In this document: in pieces, positions 1 to 9,442 of the stretch
Layout of the letters: every line of letters starts with the position of its first letter
How positions within the stretch are numbered: position 1 is the stretch's first letter
Assembly (NCBI GenBank): GCA_964616755.1
Contig: CAZTSI010000002.1
Span: forward strand, 62,001-126,000
Length of the DNA stretch: 64,000 bases
Source of the DNA: CAYNFR01 sp964616755
GTDB taxonomy: Bacteria; Bacteroidota; Bacteroidia; Chitinophagales; Saprospiraceae
Reading direction: 5' to 3'
The notes under the pieces: model-generated
Databases searched by the model: none
Seen by the model: only the letters and a program-made list of their open reading frames with translations
Told to the model about the DNA's origin: nothing
Translations under genes and position numbers: made by a program

Positions 1-452
1 TCATCTCGCCCACTTTTACCAAAATAGATACCACTCGTCAGCTCGCGATAAATCACAAAATCGGCTCCCTTGATCCTTTCATTTTTGATTGGAGAAATAT
101 CTAGCAGATGATCGTATGCCTTTACCGGGCGTATGTTAGCGTAAAGACCCAGAGCTTTACGCAAAGCCAATAAGCCCTGTTCAGGGCGTACTTTTAACGT
201 CGGATCCGCATATTTTGGATGACCTATAGCGCCCATTAAGACAGCATCAGCAGATAGGGCTAACTCTAGAGTCTCATCGGGCAATGGATTACCTGTTTTA
301 TCAATGGCGACTGCACCTACTAATCCCTCCGTTAATCGAAAAGAGTGTCGATATTTTTCTTCAATAGCCTTCAACACTTTAATGGATTGCTCCATTACTT
401 CAGGACCGATACCATCCCCTGGCAGTATGGCTATATGCTGTAATTGTTTCAT
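1..452 (-). CDS. leuB: 3-isopropylmalate dehydrogenase, N-terminal part (gene runs off the window)
   Basis: Oxidative decarboxylation of 3-isopropylmalate, third step of leucine synthesis, cytosolic. The frame starts at the ATG at 452 and reads MKQLQHIAILPGDGIGPEV, the usual beta-decarboxylating dehydrogenase opening. It continues through a segment typical of the family (DAVLMGAIGHPKY, then RPEQGLLALRKALGLYANIRP) and reaches the window edge still open after about 150 codons. The start codon directly abuts the leuD stop, so translation is probably coupled within the leuA-leuC-leuD-leuB operon. About 200 C-terminal residues lie outside the window. Identity is secure. Confidence 0.93.
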   Translation of the reverse strand, partial: MKQLQHIAILPGDGIGPEVMEQSIKVLKAIEEKYRHSFRLTEGLVGAVAIDKTGNPLPDETLELALSADAVLMGAIGHPKYADPTLKVRPEQGLLALRKALGLYANIRPVKAYDHLLDISPIKNERIKGADFVIYRELTSGIYFGKSGRD

Positions 453-1046
453 TTAGAATATTACTTGCGTTTGTTCAAATGTTTCAATTTCTTTAGTCAA
501 AGAAAGGAGAAAATCTAGATCATCATATCCATTGAGCATACATACTTTTTTGTACGGATCAATGTCAAACGAAAAAATTTCACTCGTCTGATCAATCAAA
601 AAGCTTTGAGAGGGTAAATCTACAGTAAAACTGCTATTGGGGTTATGCTCAATGGTTGAGAAAATGATGTTCATTTGCGACTTAGTCAGTTGTACAGGCA
701 ATAGTCCATTATTGAGCGAATTCCCTTTAAAAATATCGGCAAAAAAACTAGAAACGACGACTCGAAATCCTGCGTCGTACAAAGCCCATGCGGCGTGCTC
801 GCGACTAGATCCACAACCAAAATTTTCGCCTGCAACCAAAATAGATCCTTGATACATGGTATTATTTAAGATAAAGTCTTTAATCGGCTGATCTTGCTTA
901 TCATATCGCCAATCTCTAAAAAGATTATCTCCAAACCCTTCTCGGGTCGTGGCTTTAAGAAATCGTGCGGGAATGATTTGATCCGTATCTATATGCTCTA
1001 TAGGCATTGGCACTGCACTCGATTGAATACGTATAAATTTTTCCAT
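453..1046 (-). CDS. leuD: 3-isopropylmalate dehydratase small subunit
   Basis: Small (swivel-domain) subunit of isopropylmalate isomerase, which pairs with LeuC to convert 2- to 3-isopropylmalate. The 197-residue product has the usual LeuD length and features: an N-terminal VPMPIEHIDTDQIIPARFLK segment and the GENFGCGSSREHAAWAL loop that closes over the substrate in the aconitase superfamily. It lies one base after leuC and directly before leuB, so the three are cotranscribed. No oddity seen. Confidence 0.96.
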   Translation of the reverse strand: MEKFIRIQSSAVPMPIEHIDTDQIIPARFLKATTREGFGDNLFRDWRYDKQDQPIKDFILNNTMYQGSILVAGENFGCGSSREHAAWALYDAGFRVVVSSFFADIFKGNSLNNGLLPVQLTKSQMNIIFSTIEHNPNSSFTVDLPSQSFLIDQTSEIFSFDIDPYKKVCMLNGYDDLDFLLSLTKEIETFEQTQVIF

Positions 1047-1047
1047 A

Positions 1048-2406
1048 TTATATCATTGTTCTAATATCTACAATTTCGCCACGGATCGCTGCTGCAGCTG
1101 CCATGAGTGGACTTGCTAGTATAGTACGCGCACCAGGGCCCTGTCTTCCCTCAAAATTTCTGTTAGAGGTCGACACGCAATACTCTCCTGACGGTATTTT
1201 ATCTTCATTCATTCCTAGACAGGCTGAGCAGCCGGGCTCTCGCAATTCGAATCCCGCCGATATAAAGACTTGGTCAAGGCCTTCGGCGATAGCTTGTTTC
1301 TCAACTTGTTTTGAACCCGGTATGATCATGACTTGGACGTCGTTTGATTTGCGTTTTCCTTTGACAAAATCTGCAACCAATCGGAGATCTTCAATTCTAC
1401 TATTTGTGCAGCTGCCGATGAATACATGTTGTATTTTCTTGCCCACCAGCGATTCACCATGCTGCAAACCCATGTAGTGAAGAGGTTTATCATCAGCTGT
1501 GCTAGGGATATATTGTGTTACTTTCATACCCATTCCCGGATTTGTCCCATAGGTCAACATGGGTTCAATGTCTGCAGCATCAAAGGCATATTCAGCATCA
1601 AACCTTGCATCAGAATCACTTTTTAAGCTCGCCCAAAAAATTTGAGCTTCGTTAAGATCTGTTCCAATATATCGTGCAGATACATAGTCAATGGTAGTTT
1701 GGTCAGGCGCGATCAATCCGCCGCGAGCTCCCATTTCGATGCTCATATTGCAGACGGTCATCCTTGCCTCCATACTCATGTTTTCAAAAGTAGATCCAGC
1801 ATATTCGACAAAGTATCCGGTGGCACCTCCGGTGCCTAATTTAGAAATGATATACAGAATAACGTCTTTTGAAAACACTCCATTAGCCAATTGCCCACTG
1901 ACGGTAATACGCATATTCAAAGGACGTTTGAGCACGAGACATTGAGAGGCTAGCACTTGCTCCACTTGTGATGTCCCAATACCGAAGGCAATCGCCCCAA
2001 ATGCACCATGCGTGCTGGTATGGCTATCGCCGCAAACGATTGTCATGCCGGGCTTAGTATAACCTAACTCTGGACCAATGACGTGAACAATTCCTTGATT
2101 CTCATGGCCTAAACCAAATAGTTGTACACCAAATTCGTTACAATTTCGCGTCAGGGTTGCCACTTGCTTTCGTGAAAGTGGTTCTTGAATCGGCAAATGT
2201 TGGTTGATTGTGGGCACATTATGATCGGGTGTAGCAAGATTTTTGTGTGTGCGGAAGACTGGCAAAGATCGCGCTCTAAGACCATCAAAGGCCTGAGGGC
2301 TTGTTACTTCATGCAGAAATTGTTGATCAATGTAGATCACCTCTGCGCCTTCTACCTCATGCACTTTGTGTGCTTCCCAAATTTTTTGAACGAGTGTTTT
2401 ACCCAT
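1048..2406 (-). CDS. leuC: 3-isopropylmalate dehydratase large subunit
   Basis: Catalytic [4Fe-4S] subunit of isopropylmalate isomerase. The 452-residue product is a typical LeuC, with an N-terminal aconitase-type segment (GDSHTSTHGAFGAIAFGIGT) and the three cluster cysteines in FIGSCTNSR and PGCSACLGMN. It ends one base from leuD and begins 40 bases after leuA; no terminator is visible in that gap. Cytosolic, leucine pathway. Confidence 0.96.
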   Translation of the reverse strand: MGKTLVQKIWEAHKVHEVEGAEVIYIDQQFLHEVTSPQAFDGLRARSLPVFRTHKNLATPDHNVPTINQHLPIQEPLSRKQVATLTRNCNEFGVQLFGLGHENQGIVHVIGPELGYTKPGMTIVCGDSHTSTHGAFGAIAFGIGTSQVEQVLASQCLVLKRPLNMRITVSGQLANGVFSKDVILYIISKLGTGGATGYFVEYAGSTFENMSMEARMTVCNMSIEMGARGGLIAPDQTTIDYVSARYIGTDLNEAQIFWASLKSDSDARFDAEYAFDAADIEPMLTYGTNPGMGMKVTQYIPSTADDKPLHYMGLQHGESLVGKKIQHVFIGSCTNSRIEDLRLVADFVKGKRKSNDVQVMIIPGSKQVEKQAIAEGLDQVFISAGFELREPGCSACLGMNEDKIPSGEYCVSTSNRNFEGRQGPGARTILASPLMAAAAAIRGEIVDIRTMI

Positions 2407-2446
2407 CTAATTTTTAATTAATACATGGTTTATAATTATCCAATAA

Positions 2447-3610
2447 TCAAGCCACAGCTAGTTCGACGCTGGCCCAAATATGGCGCAAATCTGCTTCGTT
2501 GATATGTTTTTGGCGGTCAGCTACTTCTAGAAATATTTTATAGGCAGTATCCAATTGTCTTTTCGTTAGATTAACACCAATTTGCTTAAACTTGTAGGCG
2601 AGAGCGGCTCTTCCAGAACGCGCAGTAAGCACGATTTCAGAATTTTCTACCCCTACGTCGCGAGGATCTATAATCTCATAGGTACTTCGATTTTTTATCA
2701 CACCATCTTGGTGAATACCTGATGAGTGTGCAAAAGCATTCTCACCGACGATGGCTTTATTGGCCTGTACGGCCATGCCCATTTCATTGGCTACATCGCG
2801 GCTAAGGGGGTTAAGCATTCTGGTGTTAATTCCTGTCATAAATTGATCGCCCAAGCGATGCTTAATGATCATAACTACTTCTTCTAAGGAGCAATTGCCA
2901 GCGCGTTCGCCGATACCATTCATTGTACATTCGATTTGCAACGCTCCGTTTATGACGCCTGAAATAGAATTAGCGGTAGCCATACCAAGATCATTATGAC
3001 AATGCACAGATATTTGGCATTTTTCAATGCCTCTGACATGCTCGCTGAGGTATTTGATTTTGGCCCCATATTCTTCGGGTAAGCAGTAGCCTGTAGTATC
3101 TGGTATATTCAAAACAGTCGCGCCAGCATCTACTGCCGCTTGAATGACTTTAGCCAAAAAGACGTTGTCAGTCCTGCCTGCATCCTCAGCGTAAAATTCG
3201 ACATCTTCGACAAAACTCTTGGCATATTTGACCGCCCCAATGGCTTTCTCAATGATTTTCTCTGGTGTGGTACGTAGCTTGTCGTAAATATGCGAATCAG
3301 AGGTGCCGATACCCGTATGAATTCTCGGGTGCTTAGCAGTAGCGAGCGCTTCAGCAGCTACTTTGATATCTTCTTCTACTGCTCTAGATAATCCACAGAC
3401 GGTGGCTTCCTTGATTAATTGACCGATTCGGCGTACAGAATCAAAGTCTCCTGGACTTGAAATAGGAAATCCCGCCTCAATCACATCAGCACCAAGCAAT
3501 TCAATTTGTTCGGCTAGTCTTAGTTTTTGCTTTTGATCCAACTTGCATCCGGGCACTTGTTCGCCATCTCTAAGGGTGGTATCAAAAATTTGTATTTTTT
3601 TAACAGACAT
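2447..3610 (-). CDS. leuA: 2-isopropylmalate synthase, short form without the regulatory domain
   Basis: Condenses acetyl-CoA with 2-oxoisovalerate, the committed step of leucine synthesis. The product has the HMGL-like TIM barrel with FDTTLRDGEQVPG at residues 9-21, the metal-binding HCHNDLG motif and GIGERAGN, followed by the hinge segment (AHSSGIHQDGV). At 387 residues it ends soon after the hinge helices, so the C-terminal LeuA allosteric domain of the ~510-residue form is absent. The closest alternatives are homocitrate or citramalate synthase; the operon with leuC, leuD and leuB favours LeuA. First gene of the operon, with a promoter just upstream. Confidence 0.92.
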   Translation of the reverse strand: MSVKKIQIFDTTLRDGEQVPGCKLDQKQKLRLAEQIELLGADVIEAGFPISSPGDFDSVRRIGQLIKEATVCGLSRAVEEDIKVAAEALATAKHPRIHTGIGTSDSHIYDKLRTTPEKIIEKAIGAVKYAKSFVEDVEFYAEDAGRTDNVFLAKVIQAAVDAGATVLNIPDTTGYCLPEEYGAKIKYLSEHVRGIEKCQISVHCHNDLGMATANSISGVINGALQIECTMNGIGERAGNCSLEEVVMIIKHRLGDQFMTGINTRMLNPLSRDVANEMGMAVQANKAIVGENAFAHSSGIHQDGVIKNRSTYEIIDPRDVGVENSEIVLTARSGRAALAYKFKQIGVNLTKRQLDTAYKIFLEVADRQKHINEADLRHIWASVELAVA

Positions 3611-3952
3611 ATCTTTTAATGATAAACGGTTGGTAAAGATACACGGCTATGTAGTACATTCTAATCAAATATATCCTCTACTTACAATACTCAAAGACAT
3701 GTTAAAATTGATAATCAGTTGATTAACAATGTTTTAATTTCAGTAATTTTACAATGCCTGACATGTTTCCAGTTTAGTTTTCTTTGGTAGATGGATTTTG
3801 TTTGATATTGGTTTTTACGAATTCAAAGCTGCGCGCACGCAACCTTCGTCTATGTCAGAAGTTAGTTTATCTATAATCAAGCAAAGATGCAGCACAATGC
3901 CCTATTTTTGCGACGTTTCTGCTTTTATGATTCACTAACTTTAAATAATAAT
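3611..3952. other. Divergent intergenic region between leuA and the M16 peptidase genes
   Basis: It holds the leu promoter on the minus strand. On the plus strand a TATTTTTG (-7 type) element at 3903-3910 has no good -33 partner. A start at that element would place the mRNA 5' end near 3917, which favours the ATG at 3953 over an in-frame ATG at 3887 for the downstream gene. Nothing else recognised. Confidence 0.35.
3666..3695 (-). promoter_or_regulatory. Bacteroidota-type promoter of the leu operon
   Basis: On the minus strand a -33 TTTG (3695-3692) is followed after 18 bases by the -7 element TATATTTG (3673-3666), an exact TAnnTTTG match. Transcription would start near 3660 and leave a leader of about 50 bases before leuA. 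I see no leader peptide with a leucine run and no T-box in that leader. Confidence 0.5.
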
Positions 3953-5272
3953 ATGAACAAACTTATCACACTGTTCTTGGTCGCGCTTTCCTTTGCGCTT
4001 AATGGCCAAGATAAACTTGTAGACTTTGTAGAATATGGATTGGATAATGGCTTGCACGTCATACTCCACCAAGACAAATCCACCCCCAATGTTGTCGTAT
4101 CAGTAATGTACCATGTAGGTTCAAAAAATGAACGGACAGACCGCACAGGTTTTGCACATTTCTTCGAACACTTACTTTTCGAAGGTTCAGAAAACATTGA
4201 TCGAGGACAATTTGATAAGTACATCACTAACGCAGGTGGTAGCAATAATGCCTACACCTCGCAGGACAAAACTTACTATTATGAGTATCTTCCATCTAAC
4301 CAGCTAGAACTTGGCTTATGGTTAGAGTCTGAACGGATGCTCCACGCCAAAGTGGATATAAAAGGTGTAGAGACCCAAAGAGAAGTAGTAAAAGAAGAAC
4401 GTCGCCAACGAGTTGATAACCAGCCTTATGGATCACTATTTGAAGAATCAATGAAGCGCGCTTTTAAAGTACATCCATACAGTTGGACGCCAATAGGGTC
4501 AATGGATCATTTGAATGCGGCGAAAGAGGAAGATTATAAGCAATTTTATAACGACTTCTACACTCCTAACAATGCGGTATTAAGCATTGCTGGAGATATA
4601 GATTATGAAAAAACAAAAGCTCTTGTGGCAAAGTACTTTGGTACCATTCCTATCAAGAATAATAATATTTACCGCCCGTCTATTGTAGAGCCTGCAATGA
4701 CAGAAGAGACCGTGGATACGATTTTTGATAATATTCAATTGCCTGCGGCTATAGTTACCTATCGAATACCTGCTCAAGGTACAAAAGACTTTTATGCCGT
4801 AAGTATGTTGAATACCTTAATGGCTGGTGGCCCAAGCTCTCGTTTGAATAAATCAATCGTAGATGAGCAAGAACTTGCTGTAGCCGTCGGGAGCATTCCC
4901 ATGGAACTTGAAGATCCTGGTGTATCGCTCGCCTATGGAATCGCAAACATGGGCGTAGACGCAAATGTCCTTCAGGCCGCTATGGATAAAGAATTTGAAA
5001 AAGCACAAACCGAACTTATTTCTGAAGAAGAATTTCAAAAATTACGCAATCAGTTAGAAAGTTCGTTTATCACTCGAAACGGTCAAATAGCGGGTATCGC
5101 AGAAAACTTGGCTAATTATCATATGTACTATGGTGATGCAAATCTTATAAATACAGAGTTGGACAGATATATGGCTGTAACACGCGAAGACATTCGCGAT
5201 GTGGCTAAAAAATATTTTAATTCCATCAATCGTGTGCGATTAGTGTATCTACCTAAACCCACCAATCCATAA
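3953..5272 (+). CDS. M16 family zinc peptidase, catalytically competent subunit
   Basis: Exported insulinase/pitrilysin-type metallopeptidase of 439 residues. The start at 3953 gives a clean signal peptide (MNKLITLFLVALSFALNGQ); an upstream in-frame ATG at 3887 would add 22 residues ahead of it. The inverted zinc motif HxxEH is at residues 69-73 (HFFEH), with a second glutamate expected in the segment ending KEERRQRVDNQPY. The C-terminal half is the second, inactive M16 lobe. The next gene, 34 bases on, encodes a partner lacking HxxEH, so the two probably form a periplasmic heterodimer. The substrate cannot be told from sequence. Confidence 0.88.
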   Translation: MNKLITLFLVALSFALNGQDKLVDFVEYGLDNGLHVILHQDKSTPNVVVSVMYHVGSKNERTDRTGFAHFFEHLLFEGSENIDRGQFDKYITNAGGSNNAYTSQDKTYYYEYLPSNQLELGLWLESERMLHAKVDIKGVETQREVVKEERRQRVDNQPYGSLFEESMKRAFKVHPYSWTPIGSMDHLNAAKEEDYKQFYNDFYTPNNAVLSIAGDIDYEKTKALVAKYFGTIPIKNNNIYRPSIVEPAMTEETVDTIFDNIQLPAAIVTYRIPAQGTKDFYAVSMLNTLMAGGPSSRLNKSIVDEQELAVAVGSIPMELEDPGVSLAYGIANMGVDANVLQAAMDKEFEKAQTELISEEEFQKLRNQLESSFITRNGQIAGIAENLANYHMYYGDANLINTELDRYMAVTREDIRDVAKKYFNSINRVRLVYLPKPTNP

Positions 5273-5306
5273 TCGAAACTGTTACCAAACTAAAAAAAGA
5301 ACAAAC

Positions 5307-7442
5307 ATGAATAAACTAATAGTCTTCTTTATTATATCGATCACCCTCATCCAATGTAGCCCAAAAACGACTGGAGCAATAGCGGATAAAACCACCCAAG
5401 TCCAAACACCTGTCTCTAACGATTTTAGAAAAATGGCACCCAAACCAGGCCCAGCACCTGTTATAAATTTAGGAGAGGCGGCCACCTTTGTACTTGACAA
5501 TGGACTTGAAGTTATTGTTGTTGAAAACAGCAAAATACCGCAAGTTTCTTTTCAAATTTCCCTTAAGAATGACCCTGTCCTTGAAGGTGATAAAGTTGGT
5601 GTTGTGAACATGGCAGGTGAATTGTTAGGCAGAGGAACTACGACTAGATCAAAAGCTGAAATAGATCAGGCAATAGACTTTATTGGCGCTTCATTCAATT
5701 CCTTTTCAACAGGTATGTTTGGCAGTTCACTGACCAAGCATTCTGACAAGTTATTGGAGATTATGATAGATGTTTTATTCAACCCAGCCTTTAACAATTC
5801 GGAGTTAGATAAAATCAAAAAACAAACATTGTCGGGACTAGAATCGGCTAAATCCGATCCTAATTCAATGATTGGAAATGTAAGAAGTACAGTAGTTTAT
5901 GGTAAAGGTCACCCGTATGGGGAAGTTCAAAAACCAGAACATGTAGATAGAATAACAATTGAAGATACAAAGGCTTATTACCAAAATTTCTTTATTCCCA
6001 ATAATGCATTTTTGATCATTGTAGGAGATATTACTACTGAAAAAGCTAGAGGTATTGCACAGAAATATTTTGGCAAATGGGAGAGAAAGGCATTCAAACC
6101 TCAAAAGCACCGCGACGTTGTGGCACCAAGCAAAACACAGGTTCACTTCGCGCATAAAGATGCTGCTGTGCAAAGTGTTATAAGTGTGACATATCCATTT
6201 GAATTAAAGCCAGGACACCCAGATGTTATTTCTACAAGTGTGCTTAACTCCATATTGGGCGGTAGCTTTTCGAGCCGATTAATGCAAAATTTAAGAGAAG
6301 ACAAAGCATATACATATGGAGCAAGGTCTTCATTGAGCACGGATCCGTTAGTGGCCAACTTTAATGCTACGGCAAGTGTAAGAAACGAAGTTACTGATAG
6401 TTCTGTTGATCAATTTATGTATGAAATAGAACGCATCAAAAATGCACCCGTCACTGAAAATGAGTTGCAAGCAATGAAAAGCTATATGACGGGTCAGTTT
6501 GCTCGTTCATTGGAATCACCTCAGACAATAGCGAGATTTGCATTAACGATTGCCAAATACAAATTGCCTGCTGATTATTACCAAAGCTACCTTAAAAGAT
6601 TGAACGATGTTAGCATTGCAGACCTCCAAATGGTAGCGGATAAATATATGAAGCCAGAAGCGGCACATATTATCGTTGTAGGAAATAAAGATGAAGTAGC
6701 GGATAAGTTAAAAAGATTTGATAGTGATGGCAAACTTGATTTTTATGATGCCTTTGGCGAAACTGTGACGTATGATCAAGTAGCCATACCAGACAATGTA
6801 ACACCTGCAAGTATTATTGAAGACTATCTTAATGCCATAGGTGGGGTATCTACACTAAATACTGTACAATCCCTATATTTCAAAATGACTGGAGAAATAA
6901 GGGGTCAAAACTTAATTTTAGAAACATACAATGCCGCGCCCAATAAATATGCAATGTCTATTGGGAATGGTTCTATGGTTTTTCAAGAACAAGTCTATGA
7001 TGGGGCAAAAGCCTTGGTGAGCCAGATGGGGCAAAAGCAAGTATTAACTGAAGGGGATGCGTTGGAAGAATTGAAATCCAATGCTATGATGTTTCCACAA
7101 ATGAGCTATGTACAAGACGCTTATCAAATGACTTTAGGAGGGATTGAAGATGTCGACGGAGAAAAGGCATATAAGCTCAATCTGATGAATGCTAACGGCA
7201 AAAAGAGCATTGAATATTATAGTTTGGCCACTGGTCTTTTAATTAAATCAATACAAATTCAAGAAAGCCCTCAAGGCCCCATGAACATTATCACTAGCTT
7301 CAGTGACTATAGACTCACCAATGGTCTATTGTTGCCGTATTCTATGAAAATGGAAGGTGCTATGCCAATGCCTCTTCAATTGAAGGCGGAGAATATCGAA
7401 GTTAACGGCACTATTCCGGCTAATAAATTTGCCATAGAATGA
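5307..7442 (+). CDS. M16 family lipoprotein, inactive subunit with a C-terminal LolA-like extension
   Basis: 711 residues. The signal peptide ends in a lipobox (LIQC), so the protein is membrane-anchored. Two M16 lobes follow (about residues 50-480). The zinc motif is lost: where HxxEH should stand the sequence reads NMAGE. Residues ~490-711 are an extra domain (starting PASIIEDYLNAIGGVSTLN) whose pattern resembles the LolA/outer-membrane lipoprotein-sorting fold; that assignment is tentative. Cotranscribed with the active M16 gene just upstream and followed by an intrinsic terminator at 7514. Confidence 0.82.
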   Translation: MNKLIVFFIISITLIQCSPKTTGAIADKTTQVQTPVSNDFRKMAPKPGPAPVINLGEAATFVLDNGLEVIVVENSKIPQVSFQISLKNDPVLEGDKVGVVNMAGELLGRGTTTRSKAEIDQAIDFIGASFNSFSTGMFGSSLTKHSDKLLEIMIDVLFNPAFNNSELDKIKKQTLSGLESAKSDPNSMIGNVRSTVVYGKGHPYGEVQKPEHVDRITIEDTKAYYQNFFIPNNAFLIIVGDITTEKARGIAQKYFGKWERKAFKPQKHRDVVAPSKTQVHFAHKDAAVQSVISVTYPFELKPGHPDVISTSVLNSILGGSFSSRLMQNLREDKAYTYGARSSLSTDPLVANFNATASVRNEVTDSSVDQFMYEIERIKNAPVTENELQAMKSYMTGQFARSLESPQTIARFALTIAKYKLPADYYQSYLKRLNDVSIADLQMVADKYMKPEAAHIIVVGNKDEVADKLKRFDSDGKLDFYDAFGETVTYDQVAIPDNVTPASIIEDYLNAIGGVSTLNTVQSLYFKMTGEIRGQNLILETYNAAPNKYAMSIGNGSMVFQEQVYDGAKALVSQMGQKQVLTEGDALEELKSNAMMFPQMSYVQDAYQMTLGGIEDVDGEKAYKLNLMNANGKKSIEYYSLATGLLIKSIQIQESPQGPMNIITSFSDYRLTNGLLLPYSMKMEGAMPMPLQLKAENIEVNGTIPANKFAIE

Positions 7443-7513
7443 TGATAGAAAACTTCCGTGTCTATGGCTACTAAGGCCGTCGAGCGGGATAGTCTAAAAT
7501 ACAAAATTGATAC

Positions 7514-7549
7514 AAGGAGGTTGTCTAAAAAGACAGCCTTCTTTTTTTT
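7514..7549 (+). terminator. Intrinsic terminator after the M16 pair
   Basis: The arm AAGGAGGTTGTCT (7514-7526) pairs with AGACAGCCTTC (7531-7541) through a short A-rich loop, with one wobble pair, and is followed by a run of eight T. It lies 70 bases after the M16 stop codon. Confidence 0.8.
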
Positions 7550-7639
7550 GTGCTTATGATATATAAAAAACAAAGTGCTCATTACCGATCAAATAAGTAC
7601 ATTAGCTCAACGAATTGGTCACCAAAAAGTATCACGACT

Positions 7640-8686
7640 ATGAAAAAATGGATATTCCTCGTTGTTATCAGTTGCTCCCTATTATTCTTGGGCTGCGGGG
7701 GGGAATGCAATTGCCCAGGCGCGCAACTAAAGACCTACTTAGATTCATCAGGTCGAGACGATGTTCTTTCAGGTGGTGTTAAGATGATTCCGATCCAAAC
7801 AGCCAAAGGGACTTTTAAGGTATGGACAAAGCGAAGAGGCAATAATTCCCGCATCAAAGTTCTATTCCTTCATGGTGGTCCAGGAGCTACACATGAGTAC
7901 TGGGAATGCATGGATTCATATCTCCCCCAAGAGGGCATAGAGTATTATTTTTATGATCAATTGGAATCCTTTTATTCAGATAAGCCTAATGATCCCGATT
8001 TATGGAACATAGAACATTTTGTAGAAGAAGTAGAGCAAGTTCGCCAAGCTTTGGGGCTCAACAAAGATAATTTTTATCTCTGCGGACAATCTTGGGGTGG
8101 TATTTTAGCAACAGAATATGCCCTTAAGTACCAACAACACCTCAAAGGCTTAATTATTTCTAATATGGTTCCTTCTATTCCCGATTATATAGATTATGCG
8201 AATAATGTACTAGGGCCGCAGTTAGATCCAGAGGTGCTGCGAGAAATAAAACAACTTGAAGCAGAGAACGCATATACTGACCCTCGCTACACTGAATTAG
8301 TCAGTAACCATTATTATCCAAAGCATGTCCTCCGTATGCCGTTAACTGAATGGCCTGACCCTGTCAATAGAGCCTTCGCACATATGAACTATGGTATGTA
8401 TTTAGCTATGCAAGGGCCTAGTGAATTTGGTATCGTGGGTGATGTCGTTCTTAAAAAATGGGATCGCAAAGCTGACTTACCAAAGATTAGTATTCCAGCA
8501 TTGAGTATCGGAGGGGCTTATGATACAATGGATCCAGAACAAATGAAATGGATGTCGACGCAATGGCAAAACGGTCGTTATTTGCATTGCCCTAATGGCA
8601 GCCATATGTCTATGTATGACGATCAAAAAAACTATATGACTGGACTGGTAAAATTTATCAAAGATGTTGATGCGGGTACATTTTAA
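7640..8686 (+). CDS. Proline iminopeptidase-like alpha/beta hydrolase lipoprotein (S33)
   Basis: 348 residues from the ATG at 7640, chosen because it begins a lipoprotein signal (MKKWIFLVVISCSLLFLGC); frames further upstream only add non-conserved residues. The alpha/beta-hydrolase core has the oxyanion motif HGGPG, the nucleophile elbow GQSWGG, an acid in GGAYDTMDP and a histidine in GSHMSMYDD, the full set for S33 peptidases that remove N-terminal proline. It overlaps the next gene in a TAATG, so both are translated together. The exact peptide substrate is unknown. Confidence 0.83.
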   Translation: MKKWIFLVVISCSLLFLGCGGECNCPGAQLKTYLDSSGRDDVLSGGVKMIPIQTAKGTFKVWTKRRGNNSRIKVLFLHGGPGATHEYWECMDSYLPQEGIEYYFYDQLESFYSDKPNDPDLWNIEHFVEEVEQVRQALGLNKDNFYLCGQSWGGILATEYALKYQQHLKGLIISNMVPSIPDYIDYANNVLGPQLDPEVLREIKQLEAENAYTDPRYTELVSNHYYPKHVLRMPLTEWPDPVNRAFAHMNYGMYLAMQGPSEFGIVGDVVLKKWDRKADLPKISIPALSIGGAYDTMDPEQMKWMSTQWQNGRYLHCPNGSHMSMYDDQKNYMTGLVKFIKDVDAGTF

Positions 8687-9408
8687 TGCTACTAAAACCG
8701 ATGAAAGGAATTAGTGCTTTTCCGTTGCGTACATTTAGCTATATGGTATGGGTACTCCTACCATTTGTGATAGCTATACAATTGAAAAGCCCCCCCAAAG
8801 AAAAAATCCCTGAAGGATATTCTAGTCAAATCATTGCCTTCGAATTTGTAACAGATACCATTGAGCTTAAGGAAGTCCTTACGCCTCTTACCTCCCAAGA
8901 ATTGGCAAATGTAGATGCGATCAATTATATTGACTTCGGCTTTATGTTGGCGTATAATAGCTTTTTGTTTTTTATCGGATATTATCTTTTTCAAGAACAA
9001 AAATCTTTTGTCAGCCTGTCGCTGATAGTCTTACCCTTTCTTATATTAGCCATGGACGTTTTTGAGAACATCCAATTGCTTAAATTGTCTGAATTATATA
9101 GAGTATCAAATCTTGAATATACACTCCCCATCATAGCTTACCTGAAAATATTTACTTGGACAAAATGGCTAAGCTTGGCAGTATATTTTTGTTTTATAAG
9201 TCTTATTTTTAAAGATCGAATAAGGTCAATGTGGCGCTATGGTCAATTGATTTTGGTAATCCCTGCCTTGTTAGGTATTTTTTCATTAATGATGAAACAA
9301 AATAATTTGGAGGATGCTTTTGCCACAAGTACTTTTTTGTGCTTCATCCTCTTGGCCGCGCTTGCGTATTTTTATACTCCGTTAAAAAATGGCACAACAA
9401 ATCATTAA
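8686..9408 (+). CDS. Unknown multi-pass membrane protein
   Basis: 240 residues with about six hydrophobic segments: one at the N-terminus after a short basic stretch, two in the middle (around FGFMLAYNSFLFFIGYYLF and SLSLIVLPFLILAMDVF), then three towards the C-terminus. I do not recognise a family. It starts at an ATG that overlaps the stop codon of the peptidase gene; another in-frame ATG follows at 8701. Tight coupling suggests a shared role with the S33 lipoprotein, but nothing in the sequence shows what it is. Confidence 0.7.
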   Translation: MLLKPMKGISAFPLRTFSYMVWVLLPFVIAIQLKSPPKEKIPEGYSSQIIAFEFVTDTIELKEVLTPLTSQELANVDAINYIDFGFMLAYNSFLFFIGYYLFQEQKSFVSLSLIVLPFLILAMDVFENIQLLKLSELYRVSNLEYTLPIIAYLKIFTWTKWLSLAVYFCFISLIFKDRIRSMWRYGQLILVIPALLGIFSLMMKQNNLEDAFATSTFLCFILLAALAYFYTPLKNGTTNH

Positions 9409-9442
9409 GCTAAGCATTGTACATATCATAGACCTTTAGCCC

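Noticed and set aside
3887..3952. N-terminal extension of the first M16 peptidase from the ATG at 3887
   Set aside because: It precedes a complete signal peptide and contains a -7 type promoter element; the ATG at 3953 is the better start.
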